Shown here one piece after another: positions 1 through 7,997 of a stretch of 64,000 bases of DNA. Position 1 is the stretch's first letter. Each line of letters starts with the position of its first letter. The notes beneath the pieces were generated by a model. That model was not told the DNA's origin. It ran no database searches and saw only the letters and a list, made by a program, of their open reading frames with translations. Position numbers and translations under genes: made by a program. The DNA lies in assembly GCF_946221635.1 (NCBI RefSeq), contig NZ_CAMIHB010000022.1, positions 1 through 64,000 of the forward strand. Direction: 5' to 3'. This DNA comes from an uncultured Rhodoferax sp. (GTDB lineage Bacteria; Pseudomonadota; Gammaproteobacteria; Burkholderiales; Burkholderiaceae_C).

Positions 1-1
1 G

Positions 2-241
2 CGCAACACCCAATCGCTGCTGTTCAAGCGCAAGCGTTTCTGCCGCTTCACCGTGACCGGTGTGGAAGAAATCGACTACAAGGACATCGACACGCTGCGT
101 GATTTCATTGCCGAAAACGGCAAGATCATCCCCGCACGCCTGACTGGCACCCGCGCAATTTTTCAGCGCCAACTGAACACCGCTATCAAGCGCGCGCGTT
201 TCCTCGCGCTGCTGCCTTACAGCGACCAGCACAAGATCTAA
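2..241 (+). CDS. rpsR: 30S ribosomal protein S18, 5' end missing
   Basis: S18 binds the platform of the small ribosomal subunit together with S6. The visible 79 residues run from RNTQSLLFKRKRFCRF to the stop, and contain the S18 core (IDYKDIDTLRDFI, then GKIIPARLTG and the basic helix QRQLNTAIKRARFLALLPY). The window begins inside the gene, so the true start lies upstream and only the first dozen or so residues are missing. A GTG at 53 could be mistaken for a start, but the reading frame is open and S18-like before it. It is followed 12 bases later by rplI, the usual rpsF-priB-rpsR-rplI operon order. Confidence 0.96.
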   Translation, partial: RNTQSLLFKRKRFCRFTVTGVEEIDYKDIDTLRDFIAENGKIIPARLTGTRAIFQRQLNTAIKRARFLALLPYSDQHKI

Positions 242-253
242 GGAGCTCCGACC

Positions 254-706
254 ATGCAAATCATTCTGCTCGACAAGGTCGTGAACCTCGGCAACCTGGG
301 CGAAATCGTCAAGGTGAAAGATGGCTATGCCCGTAACTTCCTGATCCCCTCCGGTCGTGCACGCCGTGCCACCGAAGCCGCCAAGGCCGAGTTCGAAGCC
401 AAGCGCGCCGAGCTGGAAAAGGCTGCTGCTGCCAAGCTGGCCGAAAGCCAAGCCCTGGGCGAAAAACTGGCTGGCACCACCATCAAGCTGACCCAAAAGG
501 CTGGCGTAGATGGCCGCCTGTTCGGTTCCGTGACCAACTATGACATCGCGGAAGAACTGGTGAAGACCGGTTACAAGGTCGTCAAGTCCCAGATCCGCAT
601 GCCCAACGGCCCCATCAAGGTCGTCAGCGACAGCACCGTGAGCGTGGCTCTGCACACCGACGTGGTGGTCGATATCACCGTGTCCGTGTACGGCGAAACC
701 GCCTAA
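254..706 (+). CDS. rplI: 50S ribosomal protein L9
   Basis: L9 binds 23S rRNA near the L1 stalk and helps hold the reading frame. The 150-residue product has the N-terminal rRNA-binding domain with the family signature (GNLGEIVKVKDGYARNFLIP at about residues 13-32), a long charged Ala/Glu/Lys helix at about 40-75, and a C-terminal alpha/beta domain. Length matches the family. The start ATG is preceded by AGGAG eight bases upstream, directly after the rpsR stop, so the two genes are co-transcribed. A rho-independent terminator follows the stop codon. Confidence 0.98.
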   Translation: MQIILLDKVVNLGNLGEIVKVKDGYARNFLIPSGRARRATEAAKAEFEAKRAELEKAAAAKLAESQALGEKLAGTTIKLTQKAGVDGRLFGSVTNYDIAEELVKTGYKVVKSQIRMPNGPIKVVSDSTVSVALHTDVVVDITVSVYGETA

Positions 707-743
707 GCACCCCTGGATGGCGCCCCAGGGGCGCTTCCCAATC

Positions 744-780
744 AAAAGCCGCCGGGGCCTGGCCTCTGCGGCTTTTGTAT
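744..780 (+). terminator. Rho-independent terminator after rplI
   Basis: AAAAGCCGC (744-752) pairs perfectly with GCGGCTTTT (768-776) around a GC-rich 15-base loop, followed by a short T/A-rich run. It closes the rpsR-rplI operon and separates it from dnaB. Confidence 0.85.
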
Positions 781-825
781 TTTGGGGACAGACTTGTCCC
801 TGCCTTTGCACACATTGCCCCCCAC

Positions 826-834
826 TTTTCCACA
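826..834 (+). promoter_or_regulatory. Candidate DnaA box upstream of dnaB
   Basis: TTTTCCACA fits the relaxed DnaA-box consensus TTWTNCACA and lies 66 bases before the dnaB start. A second partial match (CTTATCC) follows at 837-843. It could link helicase expression to DnaA level, or be a chance match: one 9-mer is weak evidence. Confidence 0.35.
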
Positions 835-899
835 GACTTATCCGATGACGCGGCACCCGTTGCATCGTAGGATCGACAGCCCCAAGGAATACCTCCCAC

Positions 900-2312
900 A
901 TGTCTGCCGTTTTGTCTTCTGCTGACGGGTTCGAGCCCGATCGCCAAATTGCCCAGCTCCGCGTCCCACCGCATTCCATCGAAGGCGAATCCAGCGTGTT
1001 GGGGGGCTTGCTGCTGGACAACGAGGCCTGGGACCGCGTGGGCGACGTGCTGGTGGACGACGACTTCTACCGCTATGAGCACCGACTGATTTACGCGACC
1101 ATTGGCGCACTGATCAATGGCAACAAGCCGGCGGACGTGATTACCGTGTTCGAGCAGTTGCAGAGCCAGGGCAAGGCGGAAGAGATTGGTGGGCTGGCCT
1201 ATCTGAATTCGCTGGCCCAGTATGTGCCCAGCGCCAGCAATATCCGCCGCTACGCCGAGATCGTGCGTGATCGCTCCATTCTGCGCAAGCTGGTCACCGC
1301 CAGCGACGAAATTGCCACCAATGCCTTCAACCCCAAGGGGCGCCTGGTGTCCGAGATCGTGGACGAGTCCGAGCAGAAGATCTTCAACATCGGCGAAGCC
1401 GGCAAGCGTAACAAGCAGGGCTTCCAGGCCATGGATTCGCTGGTGGTCAACCTGCTGGACCGCGTGCAGGAGATGGCCGACAACCCCAACGACGTGACCG
1501 GGGTGCCCACTGGTTTCTACGACTTCGACCGCATGACTGCGGGCCTGCAGCCTGGTGACCTGATCGTGCTGGCCGCCCGTCCCTCCATGGGGAAGACGGC
1601 CTTGGCGATCAATATCGCCGAGCACGTGGCGCTCAACGAAGGTTTGCCGGTCGCCATCTTCTCCATGGAAATGGGGGCGGCCCAATTGGCCGTGCGTATC
1701 GTGGGCTCCATCGGTCGCATCGACCAGGGCCATCTGCGCACGGGCAAGCTCAGCGACGACGAATGGCCGCGCCTGTCGGAAGCGATCGAGCGGCTGCGCA
1801 CCATCTCCCTGCACATTGACGAAAGCGCGGGCCTGAACTCCAGCGAGGTGCGGGCCAATGCGCGCCGCTTGGCGCGCCAGTGTGGGCAGCTCGGCCTCAT
1901 TGTGGTGGACTACCTGCAGCTGATGAGCGGCAGCAGTGGTGACGGTGAAAACCGTGCAACCGAACTGGGCGAAATCTCACGGGGCCTGAAGATGCTGGCG
2001 CGGGAGCTGAAGTGCCCGGTGATTGCGTTGTCCCAGTTGAACCGCTCGGTGGAGCAACGCCCCGACAAGCGCCCCATGATGAGTGATTTGCGCGAATCCG
2101 GCGCCATCGAGCAGGACGCGGACATCATCATGTTCATCTACCGCGACGAGTACTACACCAAGGACCAGTGCAAGGAACCGGGCGTGGCCGAGGTCATCAT
2201 TGCCAAGCAGCGTAACGGCCCCACCGGCACGGTGAAGCTGGCCTTTATGAACCGCTTCACCAAGTTCGAAAACCTGGCCCATGGCGGCATGGGGGGCGGT
2301 GACGATTACTGA
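900..2312 (+). CDS. dnaB: Replicative DNA helicase DnaB
   Basis: DnaB is the hexameric helicase that unwinds DNA ahead of the replication fork and interacts with primase and loader. The 470-residue product has the N-terminal collar domain (about 20-125, beginning LRVPPHSIEGESSVLGGLLLD), a linker helix, and a RecA-like C-terminal ATPase. Walker A is ARPSMGKTAL near residue 227, Walker B is VVDYLQLM near 336, followed by the helicase motifs ALSQLNRSVEQR and SDLRESGAIEQDADII. There is no intein. Length and motifs are normal. The gene has its own intergenic region after the rplI terminator and is convergent with the PhoH gene. Confidence 0.98.
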   Translation: MSAVLSSADGFEPDRQIAQLRVPPHSIEGESSVLGGLLLDNEAWDRVGDVLVDDDFYRYEHRLIYATIGALINGNKPADVITVFEQLQSQGKAEEIGGLAYLNSLAQYVPSASNIRRYAEIVRDRSILRKLVTASDEIATNAFNPKGRLVSEIVDESEQKIFNIGEAGKRNKQGFQAMDSLVVNLLDRVQEMADNPNDVTGVPTGFYDFDRMTAGLQPGDLIVLAARPSMGKTALAINIAEHVALNEGLPVAIFSMEMGAAQLAVRIVGSIGRIDQGHLRTGKLSDDEWPRLSEAIERLRTISLHIDESAGLNSSEVRANARRLARQCGQLGLIVVDYLQLMSGSSGDGENRATELGEISRGLKMLARELKCPVIALSQLNRSVEQRPDKRPMMSDLRESGAIEQDADIIMFIYRDEYYTKDQCKEPGVAEVIIAKQRNGPTGTVKLAFMNRFTKFENLAHGGMGGGDDY

Positions 2313-2325
2313 GATTCGATAGTCC

Positions 2326-2372
2326 AAACAACGAGGGCTGGAAGCCAAATTGGCATCCAGCCCTTGTCGTTT
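2326..2372. terminator. Bidirectional hairpin terminator between dnaB and the PhoH gene
   Basis: A long hairpin: GGGCTGG (2335-2341) pairs with CCAGCCC (2357-2363), extended outwards by further pairs through 2326 and 2372 with one mismatch, and inwards by CCAA/TTGG. It lies 14 bases past the dnaB stop and 30 bases beyond the convergent PhoH stop, so it can serve both. Its right arm is also the left part of a dispersed repeat copy, which suggests the repeat supplied the terminator. Confidence 0.7.
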
Positions 2373-2401
2373 GTGCGCGAGCAGCTATGGATTCAATAGC
2401 A
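2357..2401 (+). repeat. Dispersed intergenic repeat, copy 1
   Basis: Contains the blocks CCAGCCCTTG, GTGCGCGAGCAGC and the AT hairpin CTATGGATTCAATAG that define the family. It lies immediately downstream of dnaB and ends within three bases of the PhoH stop codon. Orientation is taken as plus when the CCC block precedes the GCGC block. Confidence 0.75.
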
Positions 2402-2403
2402 GA

Positions 2404-4086
2404 TCAGAGCACCTCGCTGGCAAAGTCGGCCAGGCGCGAGCGTTCGCCGCGTGCCAGCGTGATATGCCCGCCGTGCGGCCAGCCCTTGAACTTGTCCACA
2501 GCAAAGGTCAGGCCCGAGGAGCCTTCGGTGAGGTAGGGCGTGTCGATCTGGGCCAGATTGCCCATGCAAATGATCTTGGTGCCAGGGCCGGCCCGCGTGA
2601 TCAGTGTCTTCATCTGTTTGGGCGTGAGGTTCTGGGCCTCGTCGATGATGACGTACTTGTTCAGGAAGGTACGTCCACGCATGAAGTTCATGCTCTTGAT
2701 CTTCACGCGGCTGCGGATCAACTCGTTCGTGGCCGCACGGCCCCATTCGCCAGCGCTGGTGTCGGTCTTGCCCAGTACTTCCAGGTTGTCGTCGAGCGCA
2801 CCCATCCAGGGGCCCATCTTTTCTTCTTCGGTGCCGGGCAGGAAGCCGATGTCCTCGCCCACGCTCACGGTGGCGCGGGTGACGATGATTTCGGTGTAGC
2901 GGCGGTCGTCCAGCACCTGGGTCAGACCGGCGGCCAGCGCCATCAACGTCTTGCCGGTGCCGGCGGTGCCGGTCAGGGTGACAAAGTCGACTTCCGGGTC
3001 GGTGAGCAGGTTCATGGCGAAGTTCTGCTCGCGGTTGCGCGTGGTCACGCCCCAGACGGCGTTCTTGAGGTGGGTGAAGTCCTTGAGCGTCTTGAGTACA
3101 GCCGTAGTACCGCGGATTTCGGTCACGCGGGCATACAGGCTGGGCTCACCGGGGGACTCGAAATAGACGAATTGGTTGATCATCATGCTGGGCACGACCG
3201 GGCCGTCCACCTTGTAGAAGGTGTGCTGGCCTTGCTGCCAGCTTTCCACGCTCTGGCCGTGCGTAGCCCAGAAATCAGAGGGCAGGGCGAGTGAGCCGGA
3301 GTAGAGCAGGTCGCCGTCTTCCAGGGTCTTGTCGTTCTGGTAGTCGTCGGTGGCCAGTCCCAGGGCGCGTGCCTTTACGCGCATATTGATGTCCTTGGAC
3401 ACCAGCACCACTTCGCGCGGCGCGTAGTGCTGGCGCAGGGCTTCCACCACACCCAGAATCTGGTTGTCCGCCTTGCCCTCGGGCAGGCTGGTGGGCAAGG
3501 TGTAGTTCAGCGGCTGGGTCTGGAACAGCAGCTTGCCGCGTGCATCCTTGTGGCCGGTGCTGTCGAGCTGGAAGCCGGCGGCAATGTCGGCGCCCGGTGC
3601 ACCCGCCAGTGTGTCCAGCGTGCGGCTGGTCTGGCGGGCGTTGCGGGCCACTTCGGTCATGCCTTTCTTGTGGCCGTCCAGTTCCTCCAGCACGATCATG
3701 GGCAGGTAGATGTCGTGCTCTTCGAAGCGGAACAGGCACATCGGGTCGTGCAGCAGCACATTGGTGTCCAGCACGAACAGCTTGCTGGGTCCGGTGCTGG
3801 TTTTCTTGGCGCGACGCACCGGCGCGGCGGGTGCTGTGGCCGCCTTGGCGCTGCTCACGGCCTTGACTGGCAGCGGCACGGCCACAGGGGGTTGCGTCAG
3901 GGCGGCAATCTGGGCTTTCTTGGCCACAGGTTTGCTGCGGGTCACGCCGTTGGTCGTGACGATGGGGGCCGGTTCGGAGGTCGGTTGCGCTTTGCGCTGG
4001 GGCCGTGGGTTCGCTCGTGCAGGCGCTTCAAAGTCTTTGGCAGTCAATCGATCGGCGCGCTTCGACGGGGCGGGAGGCAATGGCAT
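2404..4086 (-). CDS. PIN-domain PhoH family ATPase (PhoH2/YlaK type)
   Basis: The 560-residue product joins a PIN nuclease-like domain to a PhoH RecA-type ATPase, the PhoH2 architecture linked to RNA unwinding and cleavage. Residues 1-95 are a basic, Pro/Ala-rich extension of low complexity. The PIN domain begins near 100 (KLFVLDTNVLLHDP, with acidic residues later including VLEELDGHKKG and VVLVSKDINMR). The ATPase follows from about 340, with Walker A TGTAGTGKTLMA near 374 and Walker B YVIIDEAQNLTP near 480. It ends in a conserved RSRLADFAS-like segment. It lies downstream of bcp but is separated by a terminator, so probably has its own promoter. Exact biological role is unknown; PhoH2 proteins elsewhere are part of toxin-antitoxin-like pairs, but no antitoxin-like gene sits upstream here. 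Confidence 0.9.
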   Translation of the reverse strand: MPLPPAPSKRADRLTAKDFEAPARANPRPQRKAQPTSEPAPIVTTNGVTRSKPVAKKAQIAALTQPPVAVPLPVKAVSSAKAATAPAAPVRRAKKTSTGPSKLFVLDTNVLLHDPMCLFRFEEHDIYLPMIVLEELDGHKKGMTEVARNARQTSRTLDTLAGAPGADIAAGFQLDSTGHKDARGKLLFQTQPLNYTLPTSLPEGKADNQILGVVEALRQHYAPREVVLVSKDINMRVKARALGLATDDYQNDKTLEDGDLLYSGSLALPSDFWATHGQSVESWQQGQHTFYKVDGPVVPSMMINQFVYFESPGEPSLYARVTEIRGTTAVLKTLKDFTHLKNAVWGVTTRNREQNFAMNLLTDPEVDFVTLTGTAGTGKTLMALAAGLTQVLDDRRYTEIIVTRATVSVGEDIGFLPGTEEEKMGPWMGALDDNLEVLGKTDTSAGEWGRAATNELIRSRVKIKSMNFMRGRTFLNKYVIIDEAQNLTPKQMKTLITRAGPGTKIICMGNLAQIDTPYLTEGSSGLTFAVDKFKGWPHGGHITLARGERSRLADFASEVL

Positions 4087-4129
4087 GGAATGGGCTCGCA
4101 GAGGAAGGAAAGTAAAGAACCGTAGCCGG

Positions 4130-4164
4130 AAAAACGAAAAAGCCGCCTTGAGCCAAGGCGGCTT
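4130..4164 (-). terminator. Rho-independent terminator after bcp
   Basis: A perfect 11-bp stem (AAGCCGCCTTG, 4140-4150, with CAAGGCGGCTT, 4154-4164) and a three-base loop. Read on the minus strand it is followed by TTTTTCGTTTTT. It lies between the bcp stop and the PhoH start, so it ends bcp transcripts. Confidence 0.92.
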
Positions 4165-4266
4165 CTTGTGGGATCGCGCTTGCGACGTTCAACGGCATGC
4201 GACCCATTATGCATGAGCAGCATGGCGCGGTTGTTCTGCTGTGCAGCAAAACAACAACAGGGGAAA

Positions 4267-4743
4267 TCAGGCTGCTTTCTTGAGCGCCTTGACCGCCTTG
4301 AGCACATCGTCCACGTGGCCGGGCACTTTCAGGCCACGCCACTCTTCTTTCAGAACGCCATCGGCGCCGACCAGGAAGGTGCTGCGCTCGATGCCCTTGA
4401 CCTTCTTGCCGTACATGATCTTGTTTTTGACCACGCCAAACATGTGGCACATTTTTTCTTCGGTGTCAGCGATCAGCTCGAAGGGGAGTTCGAGCTTGGC
4501 CTTGAACTCGTCATGGGACTTCATGTTGTCGCGGGAGACGCCGAACACTTCGGCGCCGGCCTTCACGAAATCCTTGTACTTGTCGCGGAATTGCATGGCT
4601 TCGGTGGTGCAACCGGGGGTGTTGTCCTTGGGGTAGAAGTACAACACCATGATTTTCCCGACATGGCTGGTGTTGGTCACCTTGATGCCGCCAGTGGCGT
4701 TGGCTTCAAATTCGGGTAGGGGCTTGTTGACAACGATCGCCAT
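4267..4743 (-). CDS. bcp: Peroxiredoxin, Bcp/PrxQ family
   Basis: Thiol peroxidase that reduces hydrogen peroxide and organic peroxides in the cytoplasm. The 158-residue product has the AhpC/TSA fold with the peroxidatic-cysteine signature YFYPKDNTPGCTTEA near residues 36-50. In E. coli Bcp a second, resolving Cys lies five residues after the first; here the matching stretch is TTEAMQFRD with no Cys, so this is a 1-Cys type or resolves through the later Cys in EEKMCHMFG. The start ATG gives the usual N-terminus. It is transcribed away from the Mth938-domain gene with about 145 bases between them. Confidence 0.95.
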   Translation of the reverse strand: MAIVVNKPLPEFEANATGGIKVTNTSHVGKIMVLYFYPKDNTPGCTTEAMQFRDKYKDFVKAGAEVFGVSRDNMKSHDEFKAKLELPFELIADTEEKMCHMFGVVKNKIMYGKKVKGIERSTFLVGADGVLKEEWRGLKVPGHVDDVLKAVKALKKAA

Positions 4744-4888
4744 AGGGTATTTCAGTCTCGCGTGCTTGATGTGTCAGTCATGGTGTGCGGGACGCCAAAC
4801 GTGACAGCAATTTGTCGTCCCAGACCGCAACCCGCAATTTTACTCTGAAATGGGCGTCGTTCCCGCGCGGCCCCCTTTGGTGGATTCC

Positions 4889-5254
4889 CTAAACGAGCAG
4901 GGCGGCCAGCACGCTGCGCCCTTCGCCGGCCAGGAAGTTGTAGGTGCGGCAGGCGGCCTGGGTGTCCATGGTCTCCACCCCGATGCGGCGCGCATACAGG
5001 GCCGTCAACCACTGGGGGGACGGAAACTGGATGCGTCCGCCACTGCCAAACAGCACCAGCTCCGGCGCCAGTTCGGCCAATTCGTCGAAATGGGCCGCAT
5101 TCAATTCCGCAAAACTGGTGCCTCCCCAGGGGCGGCACAGCCCCTCGCTGCTGACCAGCAGGCTGGTGCGGTGCTGTTCGCCGTTGACGGACACCCAGCC
5201 GGGACCGTAACCGGTAATCGACAGGCCCTGGGCGGTATCGGGGATGAATTTCAT
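4889..5254 (-). CDS. Mth938-like domain protein (DUF498, NDUFAF3-related)
   Basis: A 121-residue protein with a single Mth938-like domain: MKFIPDTAQGLSITGYGPGWVSVNG at the start, then VLFGSGGRIQFPSPQWLTALYARRIGVETMDTQAACRTYNFLAGEGR, which is the conserved C-terminal half. The family includes the mitochondrial complex I assembly factor NDUFAF3, but bacterial members have no settled function. The frame stays open upstream to 5362, yet that extra stretch is low-complexity and Arg-rich, and the ATG at 5254 gives the normal family N-terminus, so I use it. No helpful operon partner is present: the gene is divergent from alaA. Confidence 0.85.
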   Translation of the reverse strand: MKFIPDTAQGLSITGYGPGWVSVNGEQHRTSLLVSSEGLCRPWGGTSFAELNAAHFDELAELAPELVLFGSGGRIQFPSPQWLTALYARRIGVETMDTQAACRTYNFLAGEGRSVLAALLV

Positions 5255-5376
5255 GGTGCTTGGGGGAGGGTGGCGTGCGGGGCGCTGGCAAAGGTGGCGG
5301 ATGACGCGGGCGGAGCCTCGGCGTTCTGTGGTCAAATTATAGGTTTCACCCTGTGTTGCCACCTCCCGGAGGGACT

Positions 5377-6603
5377 TTGAAAACCGTTCAGAAATCTGCC
5401 AAGCTGGCCAATGTGCTCTATGACATCCGCGGTCCCATCATGGACGCGGCGCGTCAGATGGAGGATGAAGGCCAAAAGATCATCAAGCTCAATCTGGGCA
5501 ACTTGGCGGTGTTCGGTTTTGATGCGCCCGAGGAAATCCAGCAGGACATGATCCGGAACCTGCCCAACTCGGCCGGTTATTCGGACAGCAAGGGCATCTT
5601 CGCGGCGCGCAAGGCGGTGATGCACGAAACCCAGAAGCAGGGCATCGTCGGCGTCACGCTGGACGACATCTACCTGGGCAATGGCGCCAGCGAACTCATC
5701 ACCATGGCCACCAATGCGCTGCTCGACAACGGCGACGAGTTGCTGTTGCCCATGCCCGACTACCCGCTGTGGACGGCGGCGACCAGCCTGTCCGGCGGCA
5801 CACCGGTGCATTACCTGTGCGACGAGGCCAACGGCTGGATGCCCAATCTGGACGACATCCGTGCCAAGATCACGCCGCGCACCAAGGGCATTGTGGTCAT
5901 CAACCCCAACAACCCGACTGGCGTGCTGTATTCCAACGCGCTGTTGCTGGGCCTGATCGAGATCGCCCGTGAGCACGGCCTGGTGATCCTGGCCGATGAG
6001 GTCTACGACAAGGTGCTGTACGACGGCGTGCAGCACACCGCCATCGCCAGCCTGTCCACCGATGTGCTCACGCTGACCTTCAATTCACTGTCCAAGAGCT
6101 ACCGCTCCTGCGGCTACCGCGCTGGCTGGCTGGTGGTGTCCGGCCCCAAGAAGGAAGCCAGCGACTACATCGAGGGCCTGAACATGCTCTCGAACATGAA
6201 GCTGTGCTCCAACGTGCCGGGCCAGTGGGCCATCCAGACGGCGTTGGGCGGTTACCAGAGCATCAACGACCTGGTGTGCGAGGGCGGTCGCCTGCGCCGC
6301 CAGCGCGATCTGGCCTACGAGCTGATCACCGCGATTCCCGGCGTGAGCTGCGTCAAGCCGCAGGCCGCGCTGTACATGTTTCCCAAACTGGACCCCAAGG
6401 TGTACCCCATCTCGGACGACCGCCAGTTTTTCCTGGAGCTGCTGCGCGAGACCCGCGTGATGCTGGTGCAGGGCACGGGTTTCAACTGGCAACAGCCCGA
6501 CCATTTCCGCATTGTGTTCCTACCCCATGAGGACGACCTGCGTGAGGCCATCGGCCGCATCGCAAAGTTCCTGGAGAGCTACCGCAAGCGCTTTGGAACC
6601 TGA
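5377..6603 (+). CDS. alaA: Alanine-type PLP aminotransferase (AlaA family)
   Basis: Class I/II aminotransferase that likely moves an amino group between glutamate and pyruvate in alanine synthesis. The product, about 408 residues, shows the pyridoxal phosphate fold: NLGNLAVFGF near the N-terminus, GNGASELI, INPNNPTGVLY, LADEVYDKVLYDG, and the PLP lysine in FNSLSKSYRSCGYRAGW. I place the start at TTG 5377 because a strong CGGAGGGA lies five bases upstream; the frame is open from GTG 5353, but that start would have no ribosome site and would translate the Shine-Dalgarno itself. It heads the alaA-hom-thrC-moeA-moaD run, with a dispersed repeat between it and hom. Confidence 0.9.
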   Translation: MKTVQKSAKLANVLYDIRGPIMDAARQMEDEGQKIIKLNLGNLAVFGFDAPEEIQQDMIRNLPNSAGYSDSKGIFAARKAVMHETQKQGIVGVTLDDIYLGNGASELITMATNALLDNGDELLLPMPDYPLWTAATSLSGGTPVHYLCDEANGWMPNLDDIRAKITPRTKGIVVINPNNPTGVLYSNALLLGLIEIAREHGLVILADEVYDKVLYDGVQHTAIASLSTDVLTLTFNSLSKSYRSCGYRAGWLVVSGPKKEASDYIEGLNMLSNMKLCSNVPGQWAIQTALGGYQSINDLVCEGGRLRRQRDLAYELITAIPGVSCVKPQAALYMFPKLDPKVYPISDDRQFFLELLRETRVMLVQGTGFNWQQPDHFRIVFLPHEDDLREAIGRIAKFLESYRKRFGT

Positions 6604-6609
6604 TTTACT

Positions 6610-6657
6610 GCAAATTTGATAGCGGCTTGCGCACACTCCATGCGGGCTGGACCTGAT
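6610..6657 (-). repeat. Dispersed intergenic repeat, copy 2
   Basis: On the minus strand it reads CCAGCCCGCATGGAGTGTGC then GCAAGCCGCTATCAAATTTG, the family order. It starts seven bases after the alaA stop and fills most of the gap before hom. The AT hairpin half is eroded compared with other copies. Confidence 0.75.
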
Positions 6658-6674
6658 TTTTATTTGAAGAGCTT

Positions 6675-7997
6675 ATGAAACCGATACAAGTGGGCGTGAT
6701 GGGCCTGGGCACCGTGGGCAGCGGTGTGTTCAATGTCCTGCAGCGCAACCAGGAAGAGATCAAGGGCCGCGCGGGCCGCGGCATCGAGGTGACCATGGTG
6801 TCGCGCCGCAACACCGCCCAGGCCCTGGAAGTGGTGGGTGACAAGGCCAAGGTCGTGGCCGACGCGCGCGAGATCATCCGCAATCCCGAGATCGACATCG
6901 TGGTCGAACTCATCGGTGGCTACACCCTGGCCAAGGAACTGGTGCTCGAAGCGATCGCCGCGGGCAAGCACGTGGTGACCGCCAACAAGGCGCTGCTGGC
7001 CGTGCATGGCACCGAGATTTTTGCTGCGGCGTCCGCCAAAGGCGTGATGGTGGCGTTTGAAGCGGCTGTGGCCGGCGGCATCCCCATCATCAAGGCGCTG
7101 CGCGAAGGCCTGACTGCGAACCGCATCCAGTGGATCGCCGGCATCATCAACGGCACCACCAACTTCATCCTCTCCGAGATGCGCGACAAGGGCCTGGACT
7201 TTGACGTGGTGCTGAAAGAGGCGCAACGCCTGGGCTATGCCGAAGCCGACCCCACCTTCGACATCGAGGGCGTGGACGCCGCGCACAAGCTCACGCTGAT
7301 GAGTGCGATTGCCTTCGGCATTCCCGTGCAGTTCGACAAGGCCTATGTAGAAGGCATCACCAAGCTGGGCTCGGTGGACATCAAGTACGCCGAACAGCTG
7401 GGCTACCGCATCAAGCTGCTGGGCATCACCAAGCGCACGTCTGCCGGCATCGAGCTGCGCGTGCACCCGACGCTGATCCCGTCCAAGCGCCTCATTGCCA
7501 ATGTGGAAGGCGCCATGAACGCCGTGGTCGCCAACGGTGACGCCGTGGGCACCACGCTGTACTACGGCAAGGGTGCGGGTTCCGAACCCACAGCCAGCGC
7601 CGTGGTGGCCGATCTGGTGGACATCACCCGCCTGCACACGGCCGACCAGGCCCAGCGCGTGCCCCATCTGGCCTTCCAGCCCGGCGCCATGAGCGACACC
7701 CCCATCCTGCCCATGGGCGCGGTGGTGACCAGCTACTACCTGCGCCTGCGCGTGGCCGACGAGGCCGGCGTGCTGGCCAAGGTTACGGGCATCCTGGCCG
7801 AGGCCAACATCAGCATCGATGCGGTGCTGCAGCGCGAGGCCGACGAAATCAGCGGCGAGTCCGGCACGCAGACCGACCTCATCATCCTGACCCACGAATG
7901 CGCGGAGGCGACCATGAACGCCGCCATCGCCCAGATGCAGGCCCTGCCCACCGTGCTGGCGCCCATCACGCGCATCCGCAAGGAGGAGCTGAACTGA
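6675..7997 (+). CDS. hom: Homoserine dehydrogenase
   Basis: Reduces aspartate semialdehyde to homoserine, the branch step to threonine and methionine. The 440-residue product has an N-terminal NAD(P)-binding fold (VGVMGLGTVGSGVF, residues 5-18), the catalytic domain with the signature AGIINGTTNFILSEM and the substrate-binding stretch GYAEADPTFDIEGVDAAHK, and a C-terminal ACT domain (YYLRLRVADEAGVLAKVTGILAE, from about residue 355) that usually gives feedback control by threonine. Its stop overlaps the thrC start by one base (TGATG), so the two are translationally coupled. Confidence 0.97.
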   Translation: MKPIQVGVMGLGTVGSGVFNVLQRNQEEIKGRAGRGIEVTMVSRRNTAQALEVVGDKAKVVADAREIIRNPEIDIVVELIGGYTLAKELVLEAIAAGKHVVTANKALLAVHGTEIFAAASAKGVMVAFEAAVAGGIPIIKALREGLTANRIQWIAGIINGTTNFILSEMRDKGLDFDVVLKEAQRLGYAEADPTFDIEGVDAAHKLTLMSAIAFGIPVQFDKAYVEGITKLGSVDIKYAEQLGYRIKLLGITKRTSAGIELRVHPTLIPSKRLIANVEGAMNAVVANGDAVGTTLYYGKGAGSEPTASAVVADLVDITRLHTADQAQRVPHLAFQPGAMSDTPILPMGAVVTSYYLRLRVADEAGVLAKVTGILAEANISIDAVLQREADEISGESGTQTDLIILTHECAEATMNAAIAQMQALPTVLAPITRIRKEELN

